From: JBKHYJ01 sp046565505
GTDB lineage: Bacteria; Acidobacteriota; Blastocatellia; UBA7656
DNA: 64,000 nucleotides
Direction: 5' to 3'
Assembly (NCBI GenBank): GCA_046565505.1
Contig: JBKHYJ010000094.1
Location: 1-64,000, forward strand
The notes under the pieces were generated by a model that was not told the DNA's origin, did not search any database, and worked only from the letters and a program-made list of their open reading frames with translations. A program made the position numbers and the translations under genes. Positions 50,273 to 59,015 of this stretch are shown piece by piece; positions within the stretch are counted from its first letter, which is position 1; each line of letters begins with the position of its first letter.

Positions 50273-50666
50273 TGGCGCTTGCTCCGGGCTTCGCAGGCGT
50301 CGGTCACCATTCGTGTCTCAAGCCACCACACTCTGAAGCCGTCACAAGGCGCCGGAATCAATCGAATGTGACCGGGTTGCTGCGCTTTCGGGGAAACAGT
50401 GGCGAAGGGGCAGGCTCAAGAGGTGAATCATTGAGGGGCAAGTTAATACGGTTTGCGATCTGTCAACGTGGCCCGATGGTAAGGTAGGGGTCCTCGGGTG
50501 TCAATAGTTTTTGGCCGCCCAGCCGCTGTCATACCGGGCCACACGTCCCTATAAAAGGCGACCCCGTTTGTTCGGAGTTTCCTCGGTCGGCGGGCGAATC
50601 GTTCGCGAACGCAGAAGCTTTTCCCCGACACCTTCCGGCCCCGCCGAGTTTAATCCCGCTTCACTT
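50273..50666. other. Non-coding divergent gap
   Basis: I see no gene here between the divergent subtilase and M15-like genes. An open frame runs in from upstream of 50667 but its N-terminus is Arg-rich and unsupported. The gap probably carries both promoters. Confidence 0.5.
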
Positions 50667-51467
50667 ATGAAGGACAACGATGCTAGGCTACACTGCGTCA
50701 ACGGGATAAATTTCATGATCAGTCCGTTAAGAGCAATCATCTCTTCCATCAACTCGGGCGTTGAGCTGCGCCTCTTCGCGGAGTATGGAGCCATCTTTGT
50801 CACCGCGGCGACCCCGCCGCCGGCCGTGATCTTTCGGGACTCGGGGGAGGTCGAATCTTTTCAGTCATCGCTTAAGGTTAGCCGGGCCGCCATAGGCGAT
50901 TACGAAATCGCCCTGCAAGCCGAAGCTATGGACGCGCTGATTCGCGCGGCCTCGGAGATGAACGACCGCGAGGGCCAGATAACGGCGCGCGCCGCCGACG
51001 CGGGGGGCCGCTCTTACGACGATACTGTCAGGCTGTGGGAGCGCAACGTCGGCCGCGGACTTGACCACTGGGAGGGCGAGGGGCGCTTACCTCCCGAGCG
51101 CGCGCGGGCGATCCGCGACCTCTCTCCCGCCGCGCAGGTCGCCGTCATCCTCGAACTCGAAGAGAGCGAGGGCCTCTACTTCGGGACCTTCCTTAATCGG
51201 TCCATCCTGTATTCGGTCGCCGCGCCCGGCGCTTCGCAGCACCTCTCAATGCTCGCCTTCGATGTCGCCGAGTACAAGGACGAAGCCGCTGAACGAACAC
51301 TCAACCATCACGGCTGGTTCCGCACCGTCCCAAATGACCTGCCGCATTTTACGTATCTGGGCCTTCAAGAAGAAGACCTTCCGGGGGTAGGGCTCAAGCG
51401 AGTCTCTTATGATTACGACGGTCGTGATTATAGTTTCTGGGTCCCTGACCTGGACACACTGCGGTAA
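50667..51467 (+). CDS. M15-like metallopeptidase-fold protein (D-Ala-D-Ala carboxypeptidase type)
   Basis: From ATG 50667 the protein has 266 residues and no signal peptide. The C-terminal part carries the M15 zinc pattern: SQHLSMLAFDV (His and Asp ligands in the SxHxxGxAxD spacing, with Gly replaced by Met) and DLPHFTYLG with the third His. Upstream, residues 60-150 are helical and contain AQVAVILELEESEG. Family members trim peptidoglycan stem peptides. Absence of an export signal is odd for that role, and a later or earlier start with a signal cannot be seen. Confidence is in the fold, less in activity. Confidence 0.6.
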   Translation: MKDNDARLHCVNGINFMISPLRAIISSINSGVELRLFAEYGAIFVTAATPPPAVIFRDSGEVESFQSSLKVSRAAIGDYEIALQAEAMDALIRAASEMNDREGQITARAADAGGRSYDDTVRLWERNVGRGLDHWEGEGRLPPERARAIRDLSPAAQVAVILELEESEGLYFGTFLNRSILYSVAAPGASQHLSMLAFDVAEYKDEAAERTLNHHGWFRTVPNDLPHFTYLGLQEEDLPGVGLKRVSYDYDGRDYSFWVPDLDTLR

Positions 51468-52030
51468 GCCCCTTGAATTAATCGACAACAATCAATCGCG
51501 CAAAGGCGGGCTCCACATTCATGTCTCACTCGTGTGATAGTTATGTGCCTTTGATGAAGGACAACTCTTTAAGGCGCGTCGAGTATCAGAGCCCTTTGCG
51601 CCGCGCGAGAATTAATTTCCTGTGTGGTTATGGAAGTTAGCGTCATATTTGATAAAAACGCGGAAGCGTGAACTCCTATGGCACGTGGGTTGTTAATATT
51701 AGAGACGAGTTCGGATATTTATCTCGAACACTCACAAGCGTCCACAGCTCGCACGCTCGCTTATTGAATAATATTATTGGGCACAGACGTGGCGCAGCTA
51801 GACGAATGTGAAAAAGAGGGGGCCGAAAGCCCCCTCTTTTAATTTTCAGAGCTAAAACTCTCGACGCCTTTTTTACCCTCCGCTTCGCGCCGGCCACTTT
51901 GACCACCTTCCGGGGCCTGAATCAGGGCCTTCGGTATCAATTCTTCTTTCTTCCTTGCAGCCGGTAGAAGTGTATTCAGTTTAGAGTGGAATCGGGGTAA
52001 AATCTTTTTGTGGACCAAAGGGAACATCCA
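51468..52030. other. AT-richer non-coding stretch ending in a terminator
   Basis: The 563-base gap holds no recognised protein. It contains the strong hairpin at 51812-51840 and a low-GC core (about 51480-51800). A short stable RNA ending at that hairpin is possible. Downstream, a -10-like TAAAAT lies shortly before the receiver gene. Confidence 0.45.
51812..51840. terminator. Perfect intrinsic terminator (both directions possible)
   Basis: AAAAGAGGGGGC (51812-51823) and GCCCCCTCTTTT (51829-51840) pair over 12 bp around a CGAAA loop. A/T tracts lie on both sides, so it can act on either strand. The nearest upstream plus-strand gene stops 345 bases before it. Confidence 0.85.
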
Positions 52031-52429
52031 ATGAGTAATGTGGCAACTGCTGGGACGGATTTGGGCAAGATTCTTGTCATAGAGGACAACCGCGACTCGC
52101 GGGACATACTCTCGAAGTTACTGCGCATGAGTGGCTACGATGTCGTGTCTGCCTCAGACGGCGAGATGGGTTACTCCACCGCAGTCGATCACGCACCTGA
52201 CTTGATCATCACGGACATCAACATGCCGAGGATGGACGGGATCGAGTTCGTCAAGAGGGTGAGGATGAATGGCGCGCTGGCCAAGACGCCTGTTTTAGTG
52301 GTGACGGCCTTCGGCTCGAACGTGGCGCGCGAAGCGATTGAGGCAGGGGCGGACGCCTCGGCGGAAAAGCCCTTCGACTTCGACAAGTTTCTTATAACCG
52401 TGCAGGGATTAATCTCCCGCGGCAGGTGA
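52031..52429 (+). CDS. Single-domain response regulator receiver (CheY-like)
   Basis: From ATG 52031 (7 bases after AAGGGA) the protein has 132 residues and the full receiver signature: ILVIEDNRDSRDIL with the acidic pair, phospho-acceptor Asp in LIITDINMPRMDG, Thr in VVTAFGS and Lys in AEKPFDFDKF. It has no DNA-binding domain and must act by binding a partner, such as a kinase, motor or enzyme. No cognate kinase is adjacent. The 11-residue Ser/Thr-rich start before the fold is normal. Confidence 0.9.
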   Translation: MSNVATAGTDLGKILVIEDNRDSRDILSKLLRMSGYDVVSASDGEMGYSTAVDHAPDLIITDINMPRMDGIEFVKRVRMNGALAKTPVLVVTAFGSNVAREAIEAGADASAEKPFDFDKFLITVQGLISRGR

Positions 52430-52536
52430 TTGACGAGCAGCTAACGGTCTCGAACGCGCCCGTATTTCTAGTCAGGCTTGATCCCCCCGCCTTAACCTGC
52501 TCCCCGATTTTTTGAGACTCCCTAAGCCGGAAATTA

Positions 52537-53091
52537 TTACTGCGGCTCGGACGTGGGCTTCACCGCCTGGATGCGCGACAACATTCTGGAAAAGAGCGTG
52601 TCATGATCTTTCCCATCGCGCTTGATCGCCCCCGCGTCCACAGTGATGTGCCCGTTCAAGCAATCGAGCGTCACGTAAAATCTGCTCTGCGCCCCCGCCT
52701 TTTCCACGTCGATGATGAAGGACGGTTCTTTCTTATCTACGAACCTTGTCACCTTCGGGGCGGCCGCGGTGCCCGCGGCTTCGTCCGTCTTGGCGAACTT
52801 CTCCGCCTCGACCATCACGGCTTCAAAGACTTGAATCTGGCCGAACGAGAACGAGTCGGCTACGGTGCGGTTATCGGCGTCGCTCAGGAGAATGCTGAAA
52901 TGATTCGGGCGCTGCTCTATCGGGGATATGTAAAAGCTGGCCCCCGAGGGTATTTTTATGATCGCTTTCTTGTCGAGCTTCAATTGCTCTTTCATCGGCA
53001 TTTCACTCGGCGGCATTTTCACCTTGTCCTGAGCGAACGAACCGAGCGGGGCCAATACGATTAATAACAACAGCCAAAAAAGCTTCATCAC
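52537..53091 (-). CDS. Small exported protein of unknown function
   Basis: The 184-residue protein has a signal peptide (WLLLLIVLAPLGSFAQ) and then a mixed alpha/beta domain with IPSGASFYISPIEQRPNHFSI, TRFVDKKEPSF and RFYVTLDCLNGHITVDA. A second ATG one codon in may be the true start. It contains a single Cys in the mature part. No family is recognised; a periplasmic or outer-membrane-facing role follows from the signal. It is read divergently from the CheY-like gene's terminator side and tail-to-tail with it. Confidence 0.6.
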   Translation of the reverse strand: MMKLFWLLLLIVLAPLGSFAQDKVKMPPSEMPMKEQLKLDKKAIIKIPSGASFYISPIEQRPNHFSILLSDADNRTVADSFSFGQIQVFEAVMVEAEKFAKTDEAAGTAAAPKVTRFVDKKEPSFIIDVEKAGAQSRFYVTLDCLNGHITVDAGAIKRDGKDHDTLFSRMLSRIQAVKPTSEPQ

Positions 53092-53167
53092 TGATTTCGA
53101 CTCCGTCCGAATTACCTAAAGGATTTTCCCCTTATTGAAACGCCCGCGTGCGTCCGCGGTTTCGTTT

Positions 53168-54289
53168 TCATCTAGTTGGAACAGGCTCTTCCTCGCATGC
53201 TGCGCCCGTGAGCGCGCCGACCGGCCCGGCTTCTTGTTTACCGGGCGCTAGGTCATCTTCTTCCAGAATCCCCGAGTCGGGCGGGCTGCCGCTCGTCTTG
53301 CGGCCCCCGCGCGCGACGTAAACGATGCCGCCCGGCAGGCTCGTGACGACCAGCATGGCGAACCACAGCAATGATAATGTCGCCGCCGCCGTGTGTTTCT
53401 GCGGGTCCGTAGGGTTAAGGTTGCCGCCGATCGAATCTATTACGAGAGAGAAGAGTATGATATAAGACGCCTCGCGCCAGCCCGTCCCATTCATAGACAG
53501 CGGGATCATGCCGATTAACCCTATCGTAGGTATTAAAACCAGGTAATCTATCCAGCCATTGCGCGTGTGCATCCCGATGGCATCTGCCGCGAGCATGTTG
53601 GCGAACACGCAGCCGACCTGCACCCCCACAGACATCAGCATCGCGACCGCAATCAGGCCCCACCTGCCCCTGTAGGCGTTGACCGAATCGAACAGGCGTT
53701 GAATCTTTTTGTCCACCTCCTTGAGCCTGAATACGGTCAACAGCTTGTGCAGCAGGTCGTAGGTGGGGCGGTAGAACAGCGCGAGGTTTGCGGCGATGAA
53801 AGCCGCGCCTATCAACCCGAATATCGGGGCCAGCAGTAAGCCCGTCTCTCCGTTCGTCCTCGTCCCCGCCACCGTTGACACGACCGTCGCCACCAGCAGC
53901 AACCCCCCCATCCCGATATCCCTGTCGAAGAAAACCGAGGCAGTCGAGGCGCTCAGCCGGCCCGTCTCTTTGTGCAGGTAATAGACTTTAAACACGTCGC
54001 CGCCGATGGCCGACGGCAGAAAGAAATTGAAATACATGCCGAGGAAGTAAAAGGCCAGGACCTTGCCGAAGCCGACCTCCAAGTCCTGCGGCTTGATCAG
54101 CAAATACCAGCGCCACGCGCTCAAAGTCTGAACCAGAAAATAAACTAGAATTCCGGCGACGACGTAGGAAATGTCGGCCTCCCTCAAATTAGCCCATAAA
54201 TGGCGTATGTCAATGACCTTCGTGAAGATGTAGACCAGTATCCCGAGGCTCACGACAATCTTCAACAGTGTTAACGCGGTCTTCTTCAT
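53168..54289 (-). CDS. Flippase-like integral membrane protein (lysylphosphatidylglycerol-synthase TM/YbhN family)
   Basis: The 373-residue protein has about eight membrane helices. Early helices contain KIVVSLGILVYIFTKVID and the conserved AWRWYLLIKP and FYFLGMYFNFFLPSAIGGDVFK, a hallmark of the YbhN/UPF0104 flippase-like family. A Glu/Asp-rich tail lies in the cytoplasm. Its start overlaps the stop of the upstream glycosyltransferase gene (ATGA) by 4 bases, so the two are coupled. A role in moving a lipid or lipid-linked sugar for glycosylation of envelope components is likely but inferred. Confidence 0.8.
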   Translation of the reverse strand: MKKTALTLLKIVVSLGILVYIFTKVIDIRHLWANLREADISYVVAGILVYFLVQTLSAWRWYLLIKPQDLEVGFGKVLAFYFLGMYFNFFLPSAIGGDVFKVYYLHKETGRLSASTASVFFDRDIGMGGLLLVATVVSTVAGTRTNGETGLLLAPIFGLIGAAFIAANLALFYRPTYDLLHKLLTVFRLKEVDKKIQRLFDSVNAYRGRWGLIAVAMLMSVGVQVGCVFANMLAADAIGMHTRNGWIDYLVLIPTIGLIGMIPLSMNGTGWREASYIILFSLVIDSIGGNLNPTDPQKHTAAATLSLLWFAMLVVTSLPGGIVYVARGGRKTSGSPPDSGILEEDDLAPGKQEAGPVGALTGAACEEEPVPTR

Positions 54290-55989
54290 TGCGCGACTTG
54301 TGTTCCGCCTTTGTTGGAAATAATCACTATTTGAGGAGGATCAGCTTTATCAAAAATGCCTTTTAACTTTACTTGAAAGACCGGACGACTGGCAAGAATA
54401 TATGTGGCGGCCGGGAGGGCGCCTTTTACGTCCTCGTAATCCTGAGCCGTCATCAGGCAGTAGACATCCTTACCCGAGGCAAACGCTCGCTCGATCTCTT
54501 CGCGCTCGTAATATTCAAAGATGGGGCGGCGCAGGTAAAATACCATGCTGGGCGAAGCGAGCCTGTAATACCCGACGAGCGCCTCGGGCGAGGCCCTCCG
54601 CTCAATCACTTCGCAGAGCGCGCGAACAGGCCTGAAGCGCTCCAGGTCCGGCAGCGTCCGCGACACGAAGACCCAGTTGAACGTAATGACGGTCAAGGCA
54701 ATGGCGGCAATGGCGGCGAATCGCCTCTTGAGGATCATAAGGGCCGCGGAAATCAGCCCTCCTGCCAGTGCAACGTAGCCGGCAGGGGCCGCCCCCGCGA
54801 GGCCGAGCCTTTCGGACCCGAATAGGTAGAGGACGGCCGCGCCCGCCAATGAAATAGTCGCGGCGACCGCGACCGCAGCCCACGTTACGGGCCACTCGCG
54901 CCGGTCTCGACTCTCTCCGCCGATGAAGCGTGCGAGCAGCCCGCCCGCGAGCGCGGACGCAGCCGGGTAGGCGGGCAGTATGTAAAGGTCCTCTTTGCTC
55001 CTCGATAACGAAAAGAACCCTACTATCACGACGACCCAAATAACGAGCAGCGCGGCCGGGCGGCTCTCGCCTTCCTCGCGGTCAGCCTTTACGGGGGACG
55101 GGACCGCATCGGCCCGAACCCGCCTCCGCGCCGCGAGCCATAGCGCGGGCGCAAGGAAGAAAGACCACGGGAACAGGTCTCCGATAATCACCGGGATGTA
55201 GAAGAGCAGCCCCCTGCGAGGCCCCCACACGGGCTGCGTGTACCGCGAAAGATTATCTTTCAAGAGAAAGGCTTCGATGTAATGCCAGCCGTGCTGGTAA
55301 TAAACGGCGAGATACCAGGGGAGCACGATAGCCGCCGCTATCGTGACGCCCGCCGGCAGCATCATCTCGCGGATCTTGCGCAACCGGCGGCGGAGCGCGA
55401 GGTAGGCGATGAAGGCCAAGCCCGGCAAGGCGACGGCCACAGGCCCTTTGGTCATTACGCCCAGGCCCGCCGAAGCGTACATCAGCGCCAGAAGGAGTCG
55501 CCGCCTCGCCGGGTACTTTTCGGCGAGCATGAAAAGCAGCAGCGTTAGCGACATGAACATCGCCAGGTAAACGTCAATCATTATCCTGCGAGAGAACATC
55601 AGGAAGCGGGGCGATGCGGCCAGACCGACCGCCGCCAGCAGCCCAGACTCGACTGAAAACGCCTTGCCCCCCAGGTGGTAAGTCACGGCAATCAGCGCAA
55701 GGGCCGCCACAGCGATAGCCAGACGCTCTGTCGTTTCGGATACTCCGAAGACGTTGTAAAGAAGCGCCACAACCCAGTAACAGAGCGGCGGCTTGTTGAA
55801 CCGCGGCTGGTAATTAAAACTCGGATTGATGTAATCGCCCGATTCCATCATCTCGCGCGGGGTCTCCGCGTAGAAAGCTTCGTTCGAGTCCCACAGCGAA
55901 GACGCGCCCAGGCGCATGAAATAAGGCGCTGCGGCCAGGGTCAGAATGGCGATTAGTGCCGCGCGCCCGCGGGGTAGTGAGTTATTCAT
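54286..55989 (-). CDS. Glycosyltransferase family 39 (ArnT/PMT-like)
   Basis: From ATG 55989 the protein has 567 residues. The first extracytoplasmic loop carries the acidic catalytic-type motif SSLWDSNEAFYAETPREMM, followed by NYQPRFNKPPLCYWVVALLY, typical of GT39/ArnT family enzymes that transfer a sugar from a polyprenyl phosphate. About twelve helices follow, then a soluble C-terminal domain (about 470-567). It is translationally coupled to a flippase-like protein, which fits a lipid-linked sugar pathway decorating lipid A or proteins. lpxC in the same genome region agrees with an outer membrane. Confidence 0.88.
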   Translation of the reverse strand: MNNSLPRGRAALIAILTLAAAPYFMRLGASSLWDSNEAFYAETPREMMESGDYINPSFNYQPRFNKPPLCYWVVALLYNVFGVSETTERLAIAVAALALIAVTYHLGGKAFSVESGLLAAVGLAASPRFLMFSRRIMIDVYLAMFMSLTLLLFMLAEKYPARRRLLLALMYASAGLGVMTKGPVAVALPGLAFIAYLALRRRLRKIREMMLPAGVTIAAAIVLPWYLAVYYQHGWHYIEAFLLKDNLSRYTQPVWGPRRGLLFYIPVIIGDLFPWSFFLAPALWLAARRRVRADAVPSPVKADREEGESRPAALLVIWVVVIVGFFSLSRSKEDLYILPAYPAASALAGGLLARFIGGESRDRREWPVTWAAVAVAATISLAGAAVLYLFGSERLGLAGAAPAGYVALAGGLISAALMILKRRFAAIAAIALTVITFNWVFVSRTLPDLERFRPVRALCEVIERRASPEALVGYYRLASPSMVFYLRRPIFEYYEREEIERAFASGKDVYCLMTAQDYEDVKGALPAATYILASRPVFQVKLKGIFDKADPPQIVIISNKGGTQVAQ

Positions 55990-56171
55990 TGGCGAGTGAT
56001 GGTAACTATCACAAGCTGATCTCGGACCGCAAGCAGATAACCGTGGGAGCCCGGCCAAAGGGAACACGTGCCATGCGCTGTCCGGGTTCTAGATCATCCC
56101 CGCCGGCCCCTGGCATTCGGACTTGGCGCGCGGTCTGCGGTATCATCTGTTTTGCGCGGCATTAATATTCT

Positions 56172-56792
56172 GTGGAAAGGGTCCGGGCGACTGAGTTGAG
56201 ACGTTTAAAGATCATAGCCCCTGTATGCCTGCTGGCCCTGGCGCTACTCGCCGCCCAATACACCTGCCCGTTGCAGGGAATAGGACTCACCGGGGATAAG
56301 CGTGCCTTCAACAGCCTCAAGAATCGTGGCGAGCCGCCGCGCGAGCCGGACTTTGATTACGCGGTGACACTCGGCTCGCTGTTGCAGCCGGGCGAGGACC
56401 GCGCGCGGTGGTCCGCCTCGCGGGCGGCGGCCGTGCAAGGCTATGTGGTTGCCGTCCGCGAGGGCAGCGTCGAAGCCACAAACTGCTACTCGCTCATGAG
56501 GCGCGATACACACATCGAGGTGGCACTGCGGCCTGATGCGCCTGAGCGCGAGCGGGTGATCCTGGAGGTGACGCCGCGCATGACGGAGTTGGCGAAAGGT
56601 CAAGGCAAGGATTGGTCCACCGCCGCGCTAACAGGCGAGTTGGTAGGACACTGGTGCCGCTTTGAAGGGTGGCTGTTGTTCGACGCCGGGCATGCGGGCG
56701 AGGCCGAGAACACGGCGCCGGGCAGAGCAGGCAACTGGCGCGCTACGGGCTGGGAGCTACACCCCGTGACTCGTCTGGAGGTGATTGAGTGA
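56172..56792 (+). CDS. Single-TM exported protein of unknown function (OB-like)
   Basis: From the GTG at 56172 the protein has 206 residues with one N-terminal helix (LKIIAPVCLLALALLAAQYTC) and a beta-rich outside domain: AVQGYVVAVREGSVEATNC, DTHIEVALRPDAPERERVILEVTPRM, WCRFEGWLLFDAGH. This pattern occurs in uncharacterised OB-like domains of acidobacterial proteins. A TTG eight codons downstream is a possible alternative start. It starts divergently from the glycosyltransferase and shares no operon. Confidence 0.6.
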   Translation: MERVRATELRRLKIIAPVCLLALALLAAQYTCPLQGIGLTGDKRAFNSLKNRGEPPREPDFDYAVTLGSLLQPGEDRARWSASRAAAVQGYVVAVREGSVEATNCYSLMRRDTHIEVALRPDAPERERVILEVTPRMTELAKGQGKDWSTAALTGELVGHWCRFEGWLLFDAGHAGEAENTAPGRAGNWRATGWELHPVTRLEVIE

Positions 56793-57118
56793 CCTTATGG
56801 TGCCTGGGGATGGCCGGGCATCGCTCGACCGAAATCGTTGTTACCAAGAGGTCATCTACGCCGGGCGTGAATTTCTTAACTAAAGACAGGCTTGAAATGG
56901 CTCCAATCATAATAGCGCGAATAGCTCGTACGAACTTAACAACGTGCCGGGCGCCGCGGGGCGTTCTTATAATTACTTCAGCGCCCCGCCGATTTCCCGC
57001 GTGAAGCGTGTCACCCGGCAAGCGGGCCCGCGGCCTTGTCTGCCGGCGATTGTCCAATGCTCTGGCCGCAAAGCTATGTCAGCTTTTCGTGATAATGCGG
57101 GCCGAAGATTGCGCGGCT
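56793..57118. other. Non-coding gap with no clear feature
   Basis: The 326 bases between the OB-like gene and the next minus-strand gene hold short frames only, without ribosome sites. I see no RNA gene or repeat here. Confidence 0.5.
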
Positions 57119-57832
57119 TCAATACTCCAGCTTCCCATCGTACATCATCTCTTTGACCTTGAAGCGCATGCTTAGCTTATACTTTGTAGAGAACTCCGAA
57201 TAGAATAGAACCTCATCCGTATCGGGCGTGACGACGGGCTTGCCGTTGACGTTGCGAGGGAAGATGAACTTCGCTCCGAATCCGTCCTTTTTCGGCGGCT
57301 GGTACTCCGCGAGGTAGATGCGCTCCCCGCCCTTAACGGAGAGGTATGTGTTATTCTTCAGGTCCAGCGTGGTCCGGCTATCGAGCAGCGACCTGAACTC
57401 GCGGATTTCGCCCTTGGCCTCGTTTGAGTCGGCGTCAACGGCGACGACGATGTAGTCCGGCAAATCCTGAGTGGAGAACGCCTTGAGCTGCGCGGAAAGC
57501 TGCGGGGTCATGGCGTCCTTCTGCTTCAATGCTATCAGGCGGCTGAGGGCCTGGCGGATGGGCTTTGAAGATAGAAAGCGGATTCTGATGTTGAGGTGGT
57601 ACGTGTTGTAATCCCCGCTCTTGGTCGACTGGGCGGGGCCGGTCCCGAAAGTGTTCGACGTGTCTGTATATACTTGCGTCTGCCCCCAGGGCGAGTCATT
57701 CAGCACCTTCAGCGCGTCTTTCTCGGACCATTCGGCGTAAGGCTTTTTGCCCCACTGCGCCGGCGTGAAAAGCGGGCAGACTAAAAGCAAGGCGAGCGCC
57801 GCCCGCGCAAGACTCAGACTTAAATGCTTCAT
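57119..57832 (-). CDS. Exported acidobacterial-type protein of unknown function
   Basis: The 237-residue protein has a signal peptide (ALALLLVCPLFTPAQ) followed by KPYAEWSEKDALKVLNDSPWG, a start also seen on other uncharacterised secreted proteins of this phylum. The rest is mixed alpha/beta, with YHLNIRIRFLSSKPIRQAL and ETP-like IYLAEYQPPKKDGFG. GGAGGAG precedes the ATG by 6 bases. No catalytic motif is seen. Surface or periplasmic location is likely. Confidence 0.7.
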   Translation of the reverse strand: MKHLSLSLARAALALLLVCPLFTPAQWGKKPYAEWSEKDALKVLNDSPWGQTQVYTDTSNTFGTGPAQSTKSGDYNTYHLNIRIRFLSSKPIRQALSRLIALKQKDAMTPQLSAQLKAFSTQDLPDYIVVAVDADSNEAKGEIREFRSLLDSRTTLDLKNNTYLSVKGGERIYLAEYQPPKKDGFGAKFIFPRNVNGKPVVTPDTDEVLFYSEFSTKYKLSMRFKVKEMMYDGKLEY

Positions 57833-58095
57833 AAGCTCCTCCGGTATTAGAATTATTCAGCGATAGAGAGTGAGCAACACTGAAGGTGCCATTCAGCATT
57901 CGCTCGCAAAAGACTGCGCTATCATAGCCCGCCTCATCCTGCTATGCAATTAAAAAGGCCGCTCGCGGGCATTAGAACGCCCCCGACATGCAGATATTGA
58001 ATCCCTACTTCTGAATCTCTACTTCCGGCCGCCTGTCTCATCACGTTGACAAATCAGGTGGTCAGCTACAACTATTGGAGCGGGAGGTCAAGGCT

Positions 58096-58815
58096 ATGAG
58101 CATCGGCAATCCCGGCACACGGCGCGAGCGAGCGTCACACCCCGCGCGGCCCGATATAGCCTCGTCAACCGCCCTGCGCTGCCGCAGGAAGTTTCTGCGC
58201 TTCTTCCCCCGCGGGTTTCAAGACGAGACGTACATCGCCTGGGAGCGCGGCTACAAGTGGGAGGCGCACGAGCAGTGGGGGCAAGTACTCGGCCGCGCGG
58301 CACTCCGCTCTTTATTGCGCGAGGAAGAATTCGCCGAGGTCGCCGCGCGCGCTGTGAGGGTCGAGTCGAGGACAAATCTTCTGTTCTCCTTCGAGAAGAT
58401 GGCCCTGCGCGACGCCGTGAAGTCACAGGAAGGCGCACGCTTGTTCGCGGAGGGCCTCTACGAGTTCATCTATGGCGCCGGGAAAATAGCGCGAAAATTC
58501 GACCGCTGGTGTGAGACGGTCGCGGCCCTGCCGAGAAAGCAAACGCGAGTGCTGACCTGGCCGCTCGTGACGGTTTTCGGGTTCATCGCGCAGCCGGAGA
58601 CGCACATCTTCCTCAAGCCGAACGTGACGCGGGCCGCGGCCACAGAATACGGGTTTGACTTTCAGTACCAGTCGCGGCCATCCTGGGACACTTATTCTGG
58701 CATGCTTGAGTTCGCCGGTGTTGTGCGGCACGACCTCCGCGACCTCGCACCGCGAGACATGATAGACATCCAGTCATTTATGTGGGTCCTGGGGTCGGAC
58801 GAGTACGAAGAGTGA
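58096..58815 (+). CDS. Conserved protein of unknown function (acidobacterial family)
   Basis: From ATG 58096, 8 bases after GGAGG, the protein has 239 residues. It contains RRKFLRFFPRGFQDETYIAWE, then YKWEAHEQWGQVLG, NLLFSFEKMALRDAV and a well conserved core PRKQTRVLTWPLVTVFGFIAQ followed by PETHIFLKPNVTR. Similar proteins seem common in this group of bacteria, but I know of no assigned function. The basic N-terminus is probably cytoplasmic; no signal or membrane helix is present. The upstream GTG-frame start is less supported. Confidence 0.7.
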   Translation: MSIGNPGTRRERASHPARPDIASSTALRCRRKFLRFFPRGFQDETYIAWERGYKWEAHEQWGQVLGRAALRSLLREEEFAEVAARAVRVESRTNLLFSFEKMALRDAVKSQEGARLFAEGLYEFIYGAGKIARKFDRWCETVAALPRKQTRVLTWPLVTVFGFIAQPETHIFLKPNVTRAAATEYGFDFQYQSRPSWDTYSGMLEFAGVVRHDLRDLAPRDMIDIQSFMWVLGSDEYEE

Positions 58816-58907
58816 CCTCGCCCGGCGCCCTCTTGAAAGGGCACGCGGCCGTTAAGCGGCTTTAATCACGCCGCCGCCGCCTAATGTTTTATTTACCCGG
58901 ATTGAGA

Positions 58908-58936
58908 TTGACAAACAAAGTTATGAGTAATACACT
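58908..58936 (+). promoter_or_regulatory. Sigma-70-type promoter upstream of the exported 303-residue protein
   Basis: TTGACA (58908-58913) is perfect and lies 17 bases from TACACT (58931-58936), four of six matches to the -10. The ATG at 59016 and its AGGAG site follow about 73 bases from the predicted start. Confidence 0.5.
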
Positions 58937-59015
58937 CGCGCCGCCGTCCTTCGGCAGGCTGGTAAGAACGAAGCGATGGCCGGGACAAATTTCAAATCAC
59001 TCAGGAGAAAAGCTC

